IMG/VR virus record: IMGVR_UViG_3300025138_000267
Location: 1 to 27,506 of that record
Reading direction: 5' to 3' (one strand)
Origin: a virus
DNA length: 27,506 bases
The notes below the pieces were generated by a model. It was not told the DNA's origin and made no database searches. It was given only the letters and a program-made list of their open reading frames with translations. Both the position numbers and the translations under genes were made by a program. Every line of letters starts with the position of its first letter. Position 1 is the first letter of the stretch. Shown here in pieces: positions 17,309 to 24,739 of the stretch.

Positions 17309-17544
17309 ACTATAGTTCCTTTCCATGGAGTTTTCGCCATTCTTTGTTTGCTAGTTATGGGTTCAGGGATAACAAAGTCATTTTCTTTAGCCCACTTTAT
17401 TAAAACTGATAGCCCTACTCCCGCATAGGTTGCTACCTTGGTTCTAGGTGCGTCAGGTTTTCTCTGCATATACTCTTTAGCTCGGTTTATAATCTTTTCT
17501 TTTTCTTCTGTTGAATAAGCCACTTTCATTCCTTTTCCTTTCAT
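17305..17544 (-). CDS. small helix-turn-helix-like protein
   Basis: Encodes 79 aa, basic. The middle (EKIINRAKEYMQRKPDAPRTKVATYAG, then LSVLIKWAKEN) reads as two helices and a HTH of the kind that starts with an R-T-x-V-A-x-x-A-G segment. It could be a DNA-binding regulator. An alternative start is the sixth-codon ATG at 17529, which has AAAGGAAAAGG just upstream. It is separated by 5 nt from the DUF3310 gene. Confidence 0.7.
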   Translation of the reverse strand: MKGKGMKVAYSTEEKEKIINRAKEYMQRKPDAPRTKVATYAGVGLSVLIKWAKENDFVIPEPITSKQRMAKTPWKGTIV

Positions 17545-17549
17545 TTAAA

Positions 17550-17885
17550 TTAATCTTCACAATTACCACCTACGCAATACTTACCATTGAGTATTTCATC
17601 AGCTAAATCTTCGCTAGCAATCTTACGTTGAGTCTCATCAATGTGTTTCTCAATGTTTTCTGTCTCACCATTTTTAATTAATTCCTCCCTTTCCATTCTC
17701 CGTTTAGCATACCATATCATCTTACTAAGGTCTTGCTCTAGGTTTCCCTTACCTTTACAACGTAAAAGATATTTACCGCACTGCCACAATAGTGGATCAT
17801 CTTTAAAAAATTCTTCTAGTATATCTATTACCTCATACTTTGTGCTTGTATAGTGGGGTGGGTGGTTAACCATATCTACTGCCAT
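17550..17885 (-). CDS. DUF3310 protein (T7 gp1.7-like nucleotide kinase family)
   Basis: Encodes 111 aa. The N-terminal signature VNHPPHYT, followed by EVIDILEEFF, the W-x-C-G-KYLLR segment, a KGN motif and DLSKMIWYAKRR, is diagnostic of DUF3310. The best-known relative, T7 gp1.7, is a nucleotide kinase acting on dTMP and dGMP, so a role in the dNTP supply is possible. The acidic, Cys-containing C-terminus (GKYCVGGNCED) is an extension. GAGG lies 7 nt before the ATG at 17885; MVN at 17873 is the alternative start. It overlaps the VRR-NUC gene by 10 nt. Confidence 0.88.
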   Translation of the reverse strand: MAVDMVNHPPHYTSTKYEVIDILEEFFKDDPLLWQCGKYLLRCKGKGNLEQDLSKMIWYAKRRMEREELIKNGETENIEKHIDETQRKIASEDLADEILNGKYCVGGNCED

Positions 17886-18184
17886 GATAAATCCTCTCTA
17901 ATATTTTTAATAATAAATGACTCTAGCATATTAATATTTGTTTCGTCAATGACCAATGACTGTCCCTTGGCGTGAGTAATATCGTTGAGATGTTTCTTTT
18001 GTAAGGCAGTAGGTTTGTTACCATCACTCTTACACTCTATACCTATAAACCTGCCGCGGTAGCATACTAATATATCAGGCACCCCACTAGCACCATAACC
18101 TCCTGTTGCAGGCATACAATAATAACAACCTAATTTTTTTAATATCTTTTTAACTCCCTCTTTAACTTTCTTCTCGTTTGCCAC
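17876..18184 (-). CDS. VRR-NUC domain nuclease
   Basis: Encodes 102 aa, starting with GTG at 18184, with AAGGAG 7 nt upstream. The PD-(D/E)XK-type core is clear: SGVPDILVCY, then FIGIECKSDGNKPTALQ, with the PD and E-x-K residues and the downstream Gln expected of VRR-NUC. Stand-alone VRR-NUC proteins in phages act on flap or branched DNA and are thought to resolve replication intermediates. It overlaps its neighbours by 23 nt upstream and 10 nt downstream. Confidence 0.92.
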   Translation of the reverse strand: MANEKKVKEGVKKILKKLGCYYCMPATGGYGASGVPDILVCYRGRFIGIECKSDGNKPTALQKKHLNDITHAKGQSLVIDETNINMLESFIIKNIREDLSWQ

Positions 18185-18596
18185 TCTCTATCTCCTTTAG
18201 TTGTTTATCGGTCATCACTATCACATAAGTATCCGCATGAACTCTCCACCCTATGTCTTCGAAATCAGACTCACCATCATCTAGAAACTGGTGACGCACG
18301 TAGCAGTCAGCTTCAGATATATCTACTGACCACGGATTTTCTATTGGAATACTCACGGCATTTATCATAGCATATTTTAAATGTAGCCATGCAGGTAGGT
18401 CTTCAGGAGAGATGTATCTTGTAGTATTTGTGTCGGTATAAATTGTATAGCGTGGGGATTGTCGAAAGGTGTCGACGGGATCGACTTGCGTCAATACCAT
18501 GCGACACCTCTCATCATTACTATTAAAGTGGCTAGGTCTTGGAGATAGTCTTACATCTTCTCTTCCAAGACTTGAGTCTGTGTTTCTGTAACGCAT
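18162..18596 (-). CDS. 144-aa hypothetical protein
   Basis: Encodes 144 aa. No family recognised. It is mixed in charge with an acidic C-terminal half (EADCYVRHQFLDDGESDFEDIGWRVHADTYVIVMT) likely to be beta-rich. The ATG at 18596 has GGAG 4 nt upstream, and the gene overlaps its upstream neighbour by 46 nt. One copy of the dispersed dyad (18461-18476) lies in this gene and encodes VDTFRQ. The start is moderately certain. Confidence 0.65.
   Translation of the reverse strand: MRYRNTDSSLGREDVRLSPRPSHFNSNDERCRMVLTQVDPVDTFRQSPRYTIYTDTNTTRYISPEDLPAWLHLKYAMINAVSIPIENPWSVDISEADCYVRHQFLDDGESDFEDIGWRVHADTYVIVMTDKQLKEIESGKREES
18461..18476 (-). repeat. dispersed dyad copy 1 (GTCGACACCTTTCGAC)
   Basis: The leftward reading has GTCGA and TCGAC arms with a 6-nt spacer, and it matches the family consensus GTCGATACnnTTCGAC at all but one defined position. 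It lies within a coding region, encoding VDTFRQ. Confidence 0.75.
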
Positions 18597-19651
18597 TCAT
18601 CTCCTTTAGTTATCAGTAGCCAATGTATGCTGAATGGATTATTAAAAGAACCCTCGCTATATGTATTTGTTTTATACAATACACCTAAGTCTTCTTGCCA
18701 TCTAACATAATTATCATCTAGCCAATACTCTCTATGAACATATTTGTCTTGGTCTTCCAAAGTAACTTTAAGCATTGTAAGGATAGGTTTTATATCCTCA
18801 TACGATTTAAAGTCTTCTATACTTTTAATGACATCAGTATCTTTTAAGTTATAATATTCTCTGTTAGAAGTAGTATGAATAGTATCAACCTCATAGTTAC
18901 CTACTATTACACTATTAGTATTCTTGTTTATACCAAAGGCATAAAAGCCTTTCTTCATTTCAGAATCTACTATCTCTTTAGCAGACTTATAAGTTTCGCA
19001 TAGTTTTTTAGATTTGTCTACAAAGTCTTTAAAGTATGTATCATGTTCATGAGGTATAGGTTTCTTATCACCATACAAACTTTCAACAAGTGCTAGAGTA
19101 GGTTTGTGAGCCTGATACCCCCCACTCAAAGTTTTCAAATGTTTATCATAGTCCTCGTTCATATCTCTGATAGGTTTACCATCAACTTCAAAATGACCTT
19201 TCATTGCCGTTCCATCTAACACAAAGTCGCCAACATTTGCAAAGTTAATTTCTTTCTTGGCAATCGTTTTAATAATCTGAGATATTTTTACAGAAGTTAT
19301 TGTCCTCCTATCCCAACTGTTTTTACCCCTGTCTTTGATTGATGTTTTGAAATGAAAGGCATACTTGTTGTTCGGTGTATCCCAATATACTAATGCAACG
19401 GGTATACCTCGGCAACTCATCATAAAACAATCTTCAATGTTGTGATTCGTATCTTCCTCTGTGTCATTTTTAGCATACCTATATTGGTAAGTATCATCAT
19501 AGTCATACCATGATATTGTATATCTCGAACTTACCTTTAGGCCATAGGTTAGATGTAGTTCTTGTATCAGAGGATAAATTGTCGTGCCTTTCATCTGTTC
19601 CCCTAATTCTTTTGTATACATTCCTGTCTCAATACAATTTTTTATGTCCAT
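18551..19651 (-). CDS. 366-aa hypothetical protein
   Basis: Encodes 366 aa. No domain recognised. It is rich in Tyr, Asp and Lys, with alternating beta-like stretches (SSRYTISWYDYDDTYQYRY; YNLKDTDVIKSIEDFKSYED) and no transmembrane segment. The ATG at 19651 has AAGGA 6 nt upstream within the leader AAGGAAAAACTATG, similar to the leaders of the next two upstream genes. It sits just downstream of the vWA gene and may belong to that functional group, though nothing in the sequence shows this. Confidence 0.7.
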   Translation of the reverse strand: MDIKNCIETGMYTKELGEQMKGTTIYPLIQELHLTYGLKVSSRYTISWYDYDDTYQYRYAKNDTEEDTNHNIEDCFMMSCRGIPVALVYWDTPNNKYAFHFKTSIKDRGKNSWDRRTITSVKISQIIKTIAKKEINFANVGDFVLDGTAMKGHFEVDGKPIRDMNEDYDKHLKTLSGGYQAHKPTLALVESLYGDKKPIPHEHDTYFKDFVDKSKKLCETYKSAKEIVDSEMKKGFYAFGINKNTNSVIVGNYEVDTIHTTSNREYYNLKDTDVIKSIEDFKSYEDIKPILTMLKVTLEDQDKYVHREYWLDDNYVRWQEDLGVLYKTNTYSEGSFNNPFSIHWLLITKGDECVTETQTQVLEEKM

Positions 19652-19672
19652 AGTTTTTCCTTATAGTTTAAT

Positions 19673-20899
19673 TTATACATTATCCCAAGACACTGCTGCG
19701 TGACCCGGTAAGCCTGTAAAGTTTTTGTTCTCTGTTACCACCCACAATGTAGGCGACTGAATGTCCCAACTGATATCATTCTCAACATAGCCATCAGTAA
19801 ATACAATGATAGCTTGAGACTCTATGTTGTGTTTGACTAGATACTCGCTGACACATGACACCCTTGTCCCACCCCCACCATCAGGTTTAAGTAAGTCTCG
19901 GATTGATTGGTAGCTATCCCTATCAAACACTTGCTCTTTGGCAACTTCATAGTCCCACCAAAGTATTCGTATTCTTTCAGGAGTTACTGTATCGCAGATA
20001 GATACAACCTCGGTAGCAAACTCTCCCAACTCTTTCTGACCGATAGAAGCACTCGTATCTATGGCAAGAACCAACTCTCCAATCGTTTCGTTCTCCATCG
20101 ATGGTAGGTAGATATCGTTTGCCATCATGCGTTTGTTAAACTTACGCCATGTATACTCGTCGTTACCCTTGATTGACTGTTGTATAAATTCTCTCAAGAC
20201 TTCTCGCCAATCAATCTTAGGTTCAAACAATTCTTCAATGGCTCTAGGAACATTAGCACCAAATTTCCCTGCGAGTATGCTACCCTCTTTCAAAGCGTTC
20301 TCAATCTTTTGTTTCATCTCTTTGAGTTCTTTAGGAGTTTTCTCGCTGTCAGCAAAGTCATGCTCGTCTAGAGTCTTTAAACTATCAGGCGATAGCTTAC
20401 TGGGTTGGGTAGCACCTTCACTATCTTCGCCATCTTCCCCTGCGTCATTGCTGTCGCTAGGGTTCGACAACTGTTGCTTGAGGTCATCATAGACTTCCTT
20501 GACACTCCAATTGTGATACTTGTCCTCATACAGTCCACCTTCAGGCAGCTTGCATAGGTTCTCATCTTTAAGGTGAACAATGACATCGTTGACAACATAG
20601 TCAGCACAAGCATTCATAAGCATAGGATTCTCTTGGAACAATCGCTTGAACCTTGAGACATGGTTGAGTGCCACATGTAAGTTCTCATGTAATACCAATG
20701 CTCTCAACTCCATGTCATTGAGTTTCTCTATAAACTTTCTCCCATAGTATTTGTTAATACCATCGGTGCATGCCGTGGGTATATCATCTTTGACTTCTGA
20801 TTTACCCATCATGATTATCCCTGAATACAAGGCAGTCTCATGATGTTTCATCAAGGCCACGTGTGCCCTCTTAAGTCTTTGGTCTTCGTTGTAGTTCAT
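19673..20899 (-). CDS. vWA-domain protein with HExxH metallopeptidase-like N-terminus (DUF2201 type)
   Basis: Encodes 408 aa. The N-terminal domain holds HENLHVALNH (residues 71-80), an HExxHxxxxH pattern seen in the putative peptidase domain of DUF2201 proteins. An acidic linker (SNDAGEDGEDSEG) and a helical part follow. The C-terminal vWA domain has an intact MIDAS: D281-T-S-A-S285, T345 (GGGGT) and D369 (FTDG). It pairs with the MoxR-type ATPase gene 9 nt upstream, as in RavA-ViaA-like systems where the vWA protein is the ATPase partner. The substrate is unknown. The leader AGGAGAAAACTATG supports the start. Confidence 0.88.
   Translation of the reverse strand: MNYNEDQRLKRAHVALMKHHETALYSGIIMMGKSEVKDDIPTACTDGINKYYGRKFIEKLNDMELRALVLHENLHVALNHVSRFKRLFQENPMLMNACADYVVNDVIVHLKDENLCKLPEGGLYEDKYHNWSVKEVYDDLKQQLSNPSDSNDAGEDGEDSEGATQPSKLSPDSLKTLDEHDFADSEKTPKELKEMKQKIENALKEGSILAGKFGANVPRAIEELFEPKIDWREVLREFIQQSIKGNDEYTWRKFNKRMMANDIYLPSMENETIGELVLAIDTSASIGQKELGEFATEVVSICDTVTPERIRILWWDYEVAKEQVFDRDSYQSIRDLLKPDGGGGTRVSCVSEYLVKHNIESQAIIVFTDGYVENDISWDIQSPTLWVVTENKNFTGLPGHAAVSWDNV
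20453..20468 (+). repeat. dispersed dyad copy 2 (degenerate, GTCGCTAGGGTTCGAC)
   Basis: One arm base differs (GTCGC), and the 6-nt spacing is kept. It lies in the linker region of the vWA gene. It is the weakest of the set and may be chance. Confidence 0.45.
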
Positions 20900-20908
20900 A
20901 GTTTTCTC

Positions 20909-21961
20909 CTAGAATAAGTAATGGTTTTCTTTTGCCCACTCTGCAATCTCGGCATTGTTCCTAGCTATCTTCACAGTCTTGGAGTTTCTAACTATCATAG
21001 TAAAGAATACGGCTTGCATTTCATTACTCTCCATTCGCTTGAGATACTTCATGAAGGAAGTTAAGGTAGGCGAACTATCAATCTTGTCGACTGCTTGAAA
21101 CATCAACATCAACTGTGCCGATATTTGTTCGGGTATCTTAGCCGACATAGGATTAGCAATGATGTCAGTAAAGACAGGCAGATCTTTTTCAAGTCTCAAG
21201 AACGCACTCATGTCAGCACTCGCACTCTTACCGATTGTCCCACTCAATGCACACATGGTGGCATTATCCCCTAGCTTTTCTTTGTTATCGACAATGACAG
21301 AACACTTGTCCAATGAGCGTGGGGTTACAAAGGATAACTGTTTTTTCTTGGGGTTGAATATATAAGGGTTATCCTCTTGCCCCTCATCAAGATAACTCGC
21401 CAAACATCTAGGGAACGTATGCACAAAGGCTCGGACTAGAGAAGATACTCCATTCTCGGTTGCCCATGTAAGCCAATCCTCAACATTAGGTTTTTCCATT
21501 TGCATAATGCACACTCTATTCCCAGCATGGGCTAGCATAGTGTCGCCCACTCCATCTGATTGGTTGTTAGAAGTGCCGAACACAATAGATTTATCAGGTA
21601 GTGGTGTATCACCTAACGTTCTCTCCAACATAAGTCTAGTGAATATCACCTGCAATAACTTAGGTGCTTTCATAAACTCATCTAGTAGTATCACTTTAGG
21701 TTTATCACTATCTAATTTAAACAATGAGCCAACATAGTTTTCCAATGACTTGGTATCATGGTTCGGTATAGTCATTGCAATGTCAGACATATCTTTGACA
21801 GGACAATCCACATAGATGTAGTCATACTTGTCCCCCAAATCTTTCTCCAACATTTTCAACAGTGAGGTTTTGCCACACCCCGGCTCGCTTTGTATAATCG
21901 GTGTAATGGTTGTGCCGATTGTAGGTATAATGTTTCGTAGTTCTTTAATTGTTACTCTCAT
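20909..21961 (-). CDS. MoxR-type AAA+ ATPase
   Basis: Encodes 350 aa. Walker A is SEPGCGKTS (25-33), Walker B is VILLDE (90-95), and a sensor-1-like GTSN lies at 129-132, in the order of MoxR/RavA ATPases. The C-terminal half is helical. The product probably forms a hexamer that remodels a protein target together with the vWA protein encoded just downstream. The leader GGAGAGAAACTATG matches those of the following two genes. N4-like phages carry a comparable ATPase/vWA pair in their early region, as far as I recall. Confidence 0.9.
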   Translation of the reverse strand: MRVTIKELRNIIPTIGTTITPIIQSEPGCGKTSLLKMLEKDLGDKYDYIYVDCPVKDMSDIAMTIPNHDTKSLENYVGSLFKLDSDKPKVILLDEFMKAPKLLQVIFTRLMLERTLGDTPLPDKSIVFGTSNNQSDGVGDTMLAHAGNRVCIMQMEKPNVEDWLTWATENGVSSLVRAFVHTFPRCLASYLDEGQEDNPYIFNPKKKQLSFVTPRSLDKCSVIVDNKEKLGDNATMCALSGTIGKSASADMSAFLRLEKDLPVFTDIIANPMSAKIPEQISAQLMLMFQAVDKIDSSPTLTSFMKYLKRMESNEMQAVFFTMIVRNSKTVKIARNNAEIAEWAKENHYLF

Positions 21962-21976
21962 AGTTTCTCTCCGTAG

Positions 21977-22885
21977 TTAATTAAATTTAGATAGTATGTC
22001 ATCTAGGTCAGTCTTTACTTTCACTCTCATAGCGTCACTATCTCTCAATAGTTCCGTTGATACACCCGTCAGGGTTGACTCAAGTTCATTGACTGCTTGA
22101 GATAGCTTGATACTTTTCTCATTGTCAATAGGCTTGAAGTTCTTAATGGTATTAGCCAATGCTTTTGCACGATTGAATGTCGTATCATAGATGGCTCTCT
22201 TCTTGAACGTAGGGTTACCCTCTTTGTCTACCTTCTCGTTGACACCACAACAATAACTTAAACTTTGCAATACATCAGTGATACGTTCCATCTGTGAGTC
22301 CACTACATTATTCACAATCTCATCTGCTTGTTCCTGATACTGAGATTTCAAATCGTGAGCAATGTCTTCCGACACTTGACATCTGAAGTCATGGCTAGGC
22401 ACTTCTGCTACATATAGTTTCATACTGAACTTCTGTCGAAGCGTATCGACATGAGGATAGTCATTGCTATCAAACATATCCCCTTGCTTAAAGGCCATGT
22501 CAGACACTAGGTTCTGGTAGTTAGCAAGGAAGTCTTCCACCGCAGTATTAAACTCACTCTCATACTCATGATATTCTTTCTTGAATTTCTCAATATCAAT
22601 CGTTGGTAATAAATCCTGAGAGTTATTCCATCGGTAAGTGGAGGTCTTCGCCCACTTGTAGATCAACTGACGCAGCTTCACTATCCTATGGTGCTTAGGG
22701 TTCTTAGCAAATAGATACTTGGTAAACTTACCCATACCTATCTCTGCTTTTTTCATTGTCGTTACCTCATCACTGATACCTTTGTCTTGCTTGGTTGCAG
22801 TCCATACATTGACATCTACTGATACCAACACACTTGACGTAGCCAAAGACACAATGTGTTTCGGTTGTTCTAGTTCAAAGTTCAT
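21977..22885 (-). CDS. 302-aa unknown protein linked to MoxR/vWA pair
   Basis: Encodes 302 aa from the ATG at 22885, which has GAGGAGAG 5 nt upstream; a longer start at 22963 would overlap the upstream gene heavily. Predicted mostly helical. The first third holds VLVSVDVNVWTATKQDKG, then a Lys-rich helix. Acidic coiled-coil-like stretches fill the middle (EYESEFNTAVEDFLANYQN). I do not recognise the family with certainty; proteins like DUF3150 have similar position and length. It precedes the ATPase gene by 15 nt, so a third subunit or substrate adaptor is a reasonable guess. Confidence 0.75.
   Translation of the reverse strand: MNFELEQPKHIVSLATSSVLVSVDVNVWTATKQDKGISDEVTTMKKAEIGMGKFTKYLFAKNPKHHRIVKLRQLIYKWAKTSTYRWNNSQDLLPTIDIEKFKKEYHEYESEFNTAVEDFLANYQNLVSDMAFKQGDMFDSNDYPHVDTLRQKFSMKLYVAEVPSHDFRCQVSEDIAHDLKSQYQEQADEIVNNVVDSQMERITDVLQSLSYCCGVNEKVDKEGNPTFKKRAIYDTTFNRAKALANTIKNFKPIDNEKSIKLSQAVNELESTLTGVSTELLRDSDAMRVKVKTDLDDILSKFN
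22435..22450 (-). repeat. dispersed dyad copy 3 (GTCGATACGCTTCGAC)
   Basis: Matches the consensus at every defined position when read leftward. It lies in the coding region of the MoxR-linked gene, encoding VDTLRQ. Confidence 0.8.
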
Positions 22886-23135
22886 GTTCACTCTCCTCTT
22901 CTTCTTCAGCCCAAGGTTCTGAATTAGAATAAAACTCTGCTGATATCTTTGGAAATCCCTCACTGTCTCCTCTCAAATACCTAGGTTGTAAAGGTAGGAA
23001 AGGTTCGTTATATACTAACGGTCTATCCCCTAATTCATCTAACTTTTCCCATGCTTCTTCTTCTGTGTCTGCCTCAATAACTTTCTGTATTGTGGCAACA
23101 TATGTTGTGTCATACATTATTGTAAATTTACTCAT
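22875..23135 (-). CDS. 86-aa acidic hypothetical protein
   Basis: Encodes 86 aa from the ATG at 23135, chosen because GGAGAG lies 5 nt upstream; a GTG at 23141 is the alternative. The N-terminal half reads as strand-helix (ATIQKVIEADTEEEAWEKLDEL), the layout of small proteins with an EEAW helix. The tail ends in EEEEESEHEL. The last codons contain the Shine-Dalgarno and start of the next gene, the same arrangement as at its own start, where GGAGAGTGAACATGA recurs. The function is unknown. Confidence 0.68.
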   Translation of the reverse strand: MSKFTIMYDTTYVATIQKVIEADTEEEAWEKLDELGDRPLVYNEPFLPLQPRYLRGDSEGFPKISAEFYSNSEPWAEEEEESEHEL

Positions 23136-23640
23136 GTTCACTCTCCTTGTTATAATCTTGCATTCGTTCTGTCGAAACGCTTCGACGAGTTATCTCATCT
23201 TGCTCAAAGTCACACTGCTGATAGCTTGAACCATCTACTTCATAATACGAAATGGCTCTTACTAACTCATACCCCTCGTTAACATGACGTGTCTCAACAT
23301 CATCTTGTTCCTCACCTACTCTAATGTAACCTGCGTTGATGAGTTCATCATAGTCTTGCTCTATCATGTCAAACAAGGCATTGAACGATTTTGGTTCATC
23401 AAAACTGTCATACCATTTGGTATCTTCAAACTCCATGAGGATAGAATTGTTCTTACTGTCCAACCCTCCTCGCCACCATACTTCTTTAGGTTTGTCTGCC
23501 CACTCGCCCCCTCGGTCAATCATCTGCATCGCCAGTTGCGTGGTCGGACAGTTCCTCGCCTCGGCTAGAAATACAAACCATTTATCCAAAGAGTCTGGAC
23601 TAGGTTCTATTGCGTATACTACTGAGCTTCTGTATCCCAT
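23128..23640 (-). CDS. 170-aa hypothetical phage protein (MGYRS N-terminus)
   Basis: Encodes 170 aa from the ATG at 23640, supported by GGAGGG 9 nt upstream and by a 1-nt stop overlap (TAATG) with the 43-aa gene. A longer frame to 23742 would cover that gene and is rejected. The start MGYRSSVVYAIE is a pattern I have met in phage proteins of unknown role. The middle has a WWRGG segment and an acidic helix. One dispersed dyad copy lies near its 3' end, encoding RRSVSTER. Confidence 0.72.
   Translation of the reverse strand: MGYRSSVVYAIEPSPDSLDKWFVFLAEARNCPTTQLAMQMIDRGGEWADKPKEVWWRGGLDSKNNSILMEFEDTKWYDSFDEPKSFNALFDMIEQDYDELINAGYIRVGEEQDDVETRHVNEGYELVRAISYYEVDGSSYQQCDFEQDEITRRSVSTERMQDYNKESEHE
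23171..23186 (+). repeat. dispersed dyad copy 4 (GTCGAAACGCTTCGAC)
   Basis: Both arms are intact. It lies in coding DNA in a frame different from copies 1, 3 and 5, which shows the DNA rather than the peptide is conserved. Confidence 0.75.
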
Positions 23641-23771
23641 TATATTATTCCCTCCTCTACCACAAAGTATAAGAATGCAAGAACACCAATCGGCATAAGT
23701 AAAGCCAATGCTATCAATGCCCAATCTCGTATGGCCCACCACCTAAGTTGCTTTTTGAAATCATCATTCAT
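23640..23771 (-). CDS. 43-aa single-pass membrane peptide (short, easily missed)
   Basis: The ATG at 23771 overlaps the preceding TGA (ATGA), and the TAA overlaps the next ATG (TAATG). The 43-aa product has a basic, aromatic N-terminus (MNDDFKKQLRWWAIRDW) followed by about 20 hydrophobic residues and an acidic end (EEGII). This is the shape of a small inner-membrane protein, N-terminus in the cytoplasm. No signal cleavage site is visible. Its job is unknown; membrane-depolarising, superinfection-exclusion or host-takeover peptides are possible. Confidence 0.72.
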   Translation of the reverse strand: MNDDFKKQLRWWAIRDWALIALALLMPIGVLAFLYFVVEEGII

Positions 23772-23971
23772 TTGACTAGTCCTCCTTTGTTGTTGATACC
23801 TTTGAGTAATCTCAAGTCAGTGATTACCATGTAGTTTGACTTGTGCATAGGCACGATAGTATGTTTTTTACGACGAGCCTGTATCTCTCCGCAAGGTAAA
23901 CACACACTGAACCCTATCTGTTTACGTTTGATACTGTATTCAGCACCACATGATTTGCATAATGGCTTCAT
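23768..23971 (-). CDS. 67-aa zinc-ribbon protein
   Basis: Encodes 67 aa, with C5-x2-C8 and C24-x2-C27 making a zinc ribbon, then a basic stretch (ARRKKHT) and a tail with HKSNYMVITD and LLKGINNKGG. I recognise this tail as recurrent in phage genomes without a known role. GGAGG lies 7 nt before the ATG, and the ATG overlaps the preceding stop (ATGA). A dyad copy sits 17-32 nt upstream of the start, just beyond the Shine-Dalgarno. Confidence 0.75.
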   Translation of the reverse strand: MKPLCKSCGAEYSIKRKQIGFSVCLPCGEIQARRKKHTIVPMHKSNYMVITDLRLLKGINNKGGLVK

Positions 23972-24357
23972 AATGCTACCTCCCCTTGTCGAACCGTATC
24001 GACAGACTTAGCTCGACTGATAAGAAACTCCAATGTTGAGCCGCGTCGAATCATGTCTGTCATCTCTTTGGTAGTTAGCCATTGGTCGACGTTACGTGAT
24101 GGCCTTGCTTGGCTCTGATGTTTGGAAGTTGATATAGAAAATCTATCACTATTGCCATACCAAAGGTTAGCTTGTCGGCAGTGTATATACATAGGAAAGT
24201 GCCACCCATACGAATACACAATGTATAGATTGTCATCGGTTTCGGGATTGTCAGGCAGTTTACCTGAATTCTCGGTGAAGATGTTTGAACCCTTGACTAT
24301 CTCAAGGTTGTCGATATGTTTATCGATGTCTTTGTTTGCTACTCGTTTGATACTCAT
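23968..24357 (-). CDS. 129-aa hypothetical protein
   Basis: Encodes 129 aa from the ATG at 24357, supported by GAGGTG upstream and by the ATGA overlap with the 35-aa gene; the TTG at 24420 would run through that gene. It has a YIVYSYGWHFPMYIH strand pair, and then helices (EMTDMIRRG). This core resembles small phage proteins of unknown role. A dyad copy lies in the last codons, encoding VDTVRQ. Confidence 0.7.
   Translation of the reverse strand: MSIKRVANKDIDKHIDNLEIVKGSNIFTENSGKLPDNPETDDNLYIVYSYGWHFPMYIHCRQANLWYGNSDRFSISTSKHQSQARPSRNVDQWLTTKEMTDMIRRGSTLEFLISRAKSVDTVRQGEVAL
23988..24003 (-). repeat. dispersed dyad copy 5 (GTCGATACGGTTCGAC)
   Basis: Perfect match to the consensus in the leftward reading. 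It overlaps the end of one gene and sits just upstream of the next gene's Shine-Dalgarno. Confidence 0.8.
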
Positions 24358-24461
24358 AGTATCACCTCGCTCAATAGTAATCCTAGAAGGAAACCCATGA
24401 CGATACCAATGAGATACCAATTTCTTTTCTTACGACGAACTTCGATTGTTTCATAACTCAT
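24354..24461 (-). CDS. 35-aa single-pass membrane peptide (first gene of block)
   Basis: The ATG at 24461 follows AAGGAG with a 7-nt gap, and its TGA overlaps the next ATG (ATGA). The product is 35 aa: a basic N-terminus (MSYETIEVRRKKRNW) and then a hydrophobic run ending LLGLLLSEVIL. By the positive-inside rule the N-terminus is cytoplasmic. As the promoter-proximal gene of the long leftward block it is probably the first expressed. The role is unknown. Confidence 0.72.
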   Translation of the reverse strand: MSYETIEVRRKKRNWYLIGIVMGFLLGLLLSEVIL

Positions 24462-24491
24462 AATATAACTCCTTAACTAATTAACTAAATT

Positions 24492-24507
24492 GTCGATAGG
24501 TATCGAC
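24492..24507 (-). repeat. dispersed dyad copy 6 (GTCGATACCTATCGAC)
   Basis: Lies in the 5' leader of the leftward block, about 75-90 nt after the predicted transcription start and 31 nt before the first start codon. This copy has fully symmetric GTCGATA/TATCGAC arms. Confidence 0.8.
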
Positions 24508-24588
24508 AGACTGTATGTAAAACAGTGACAACAAAACGAGACATAAGACGGCGTTGATGCAGCAAACTATGTTTCTGTCACTGTATAC

Positions 24589-24617
24589 ATTATCTCATAA
24601 CTGGACATATAAGTCAA
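24589..24617 (-). promoter_or_regulatory. predicted sigma70-type promoter for the main leftward block
   Basis: Leftward TTGACT (24617-24612), a 17-nt spacer and GATAAT (24594-24589) each match the consensus at 5 of 6 positions. The start would be near 24582, giving a leader of about 120 nt that carries dyad copy 6. The spacer includes one copy of the AACTGGACATATA repeat. Confidence 0.62.
24599..24611 (+). repeat. 13-bp direct repeat AACTGGACATATA, copy A
   Basis: Identical 13-mer to 24784-24796. This copy fills most of the spacer of the predicted main promoter. A shorter related AACTGGAC occurs near 24958. Confidence 0.6.
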
Positions 24618-24655
24618 TGGATACACCATTCAGTAGGCAACATATTGATGTGGGT

Positions 24656-24715
24656 CTCTCTTACGTAGTTACATATTGTTAGTCGGTGAGCCGATCTCCT
24701 GCGTCGCTAACTCTT
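24656..24715. repeat. nested inverted repeat in noncoding region
   Basis: GTTAG and CTAAC arms enclose a smaller hairpin TCGG-TGAG-CCGA. It lies upstream of the leftward promoter and has no U-tract, so it is not a typical terminator. It may be structural or chance. Confidence 0.35.
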
Positions 24716-24739
24716 TGTTTTCACTAACATAATACAAAA

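Noticed and set aside
23366-23698. Rightward 110-codon frame
   Set aside because: Antisense to the MGYRS gene and its membrane neighbour; no promoter or ribosome site.
24305-24330. GTCGATATGTTTATCGATG as another dyad copy
   Set aside because: The arms are 8 nt apart and the right arm lacks the final AC.
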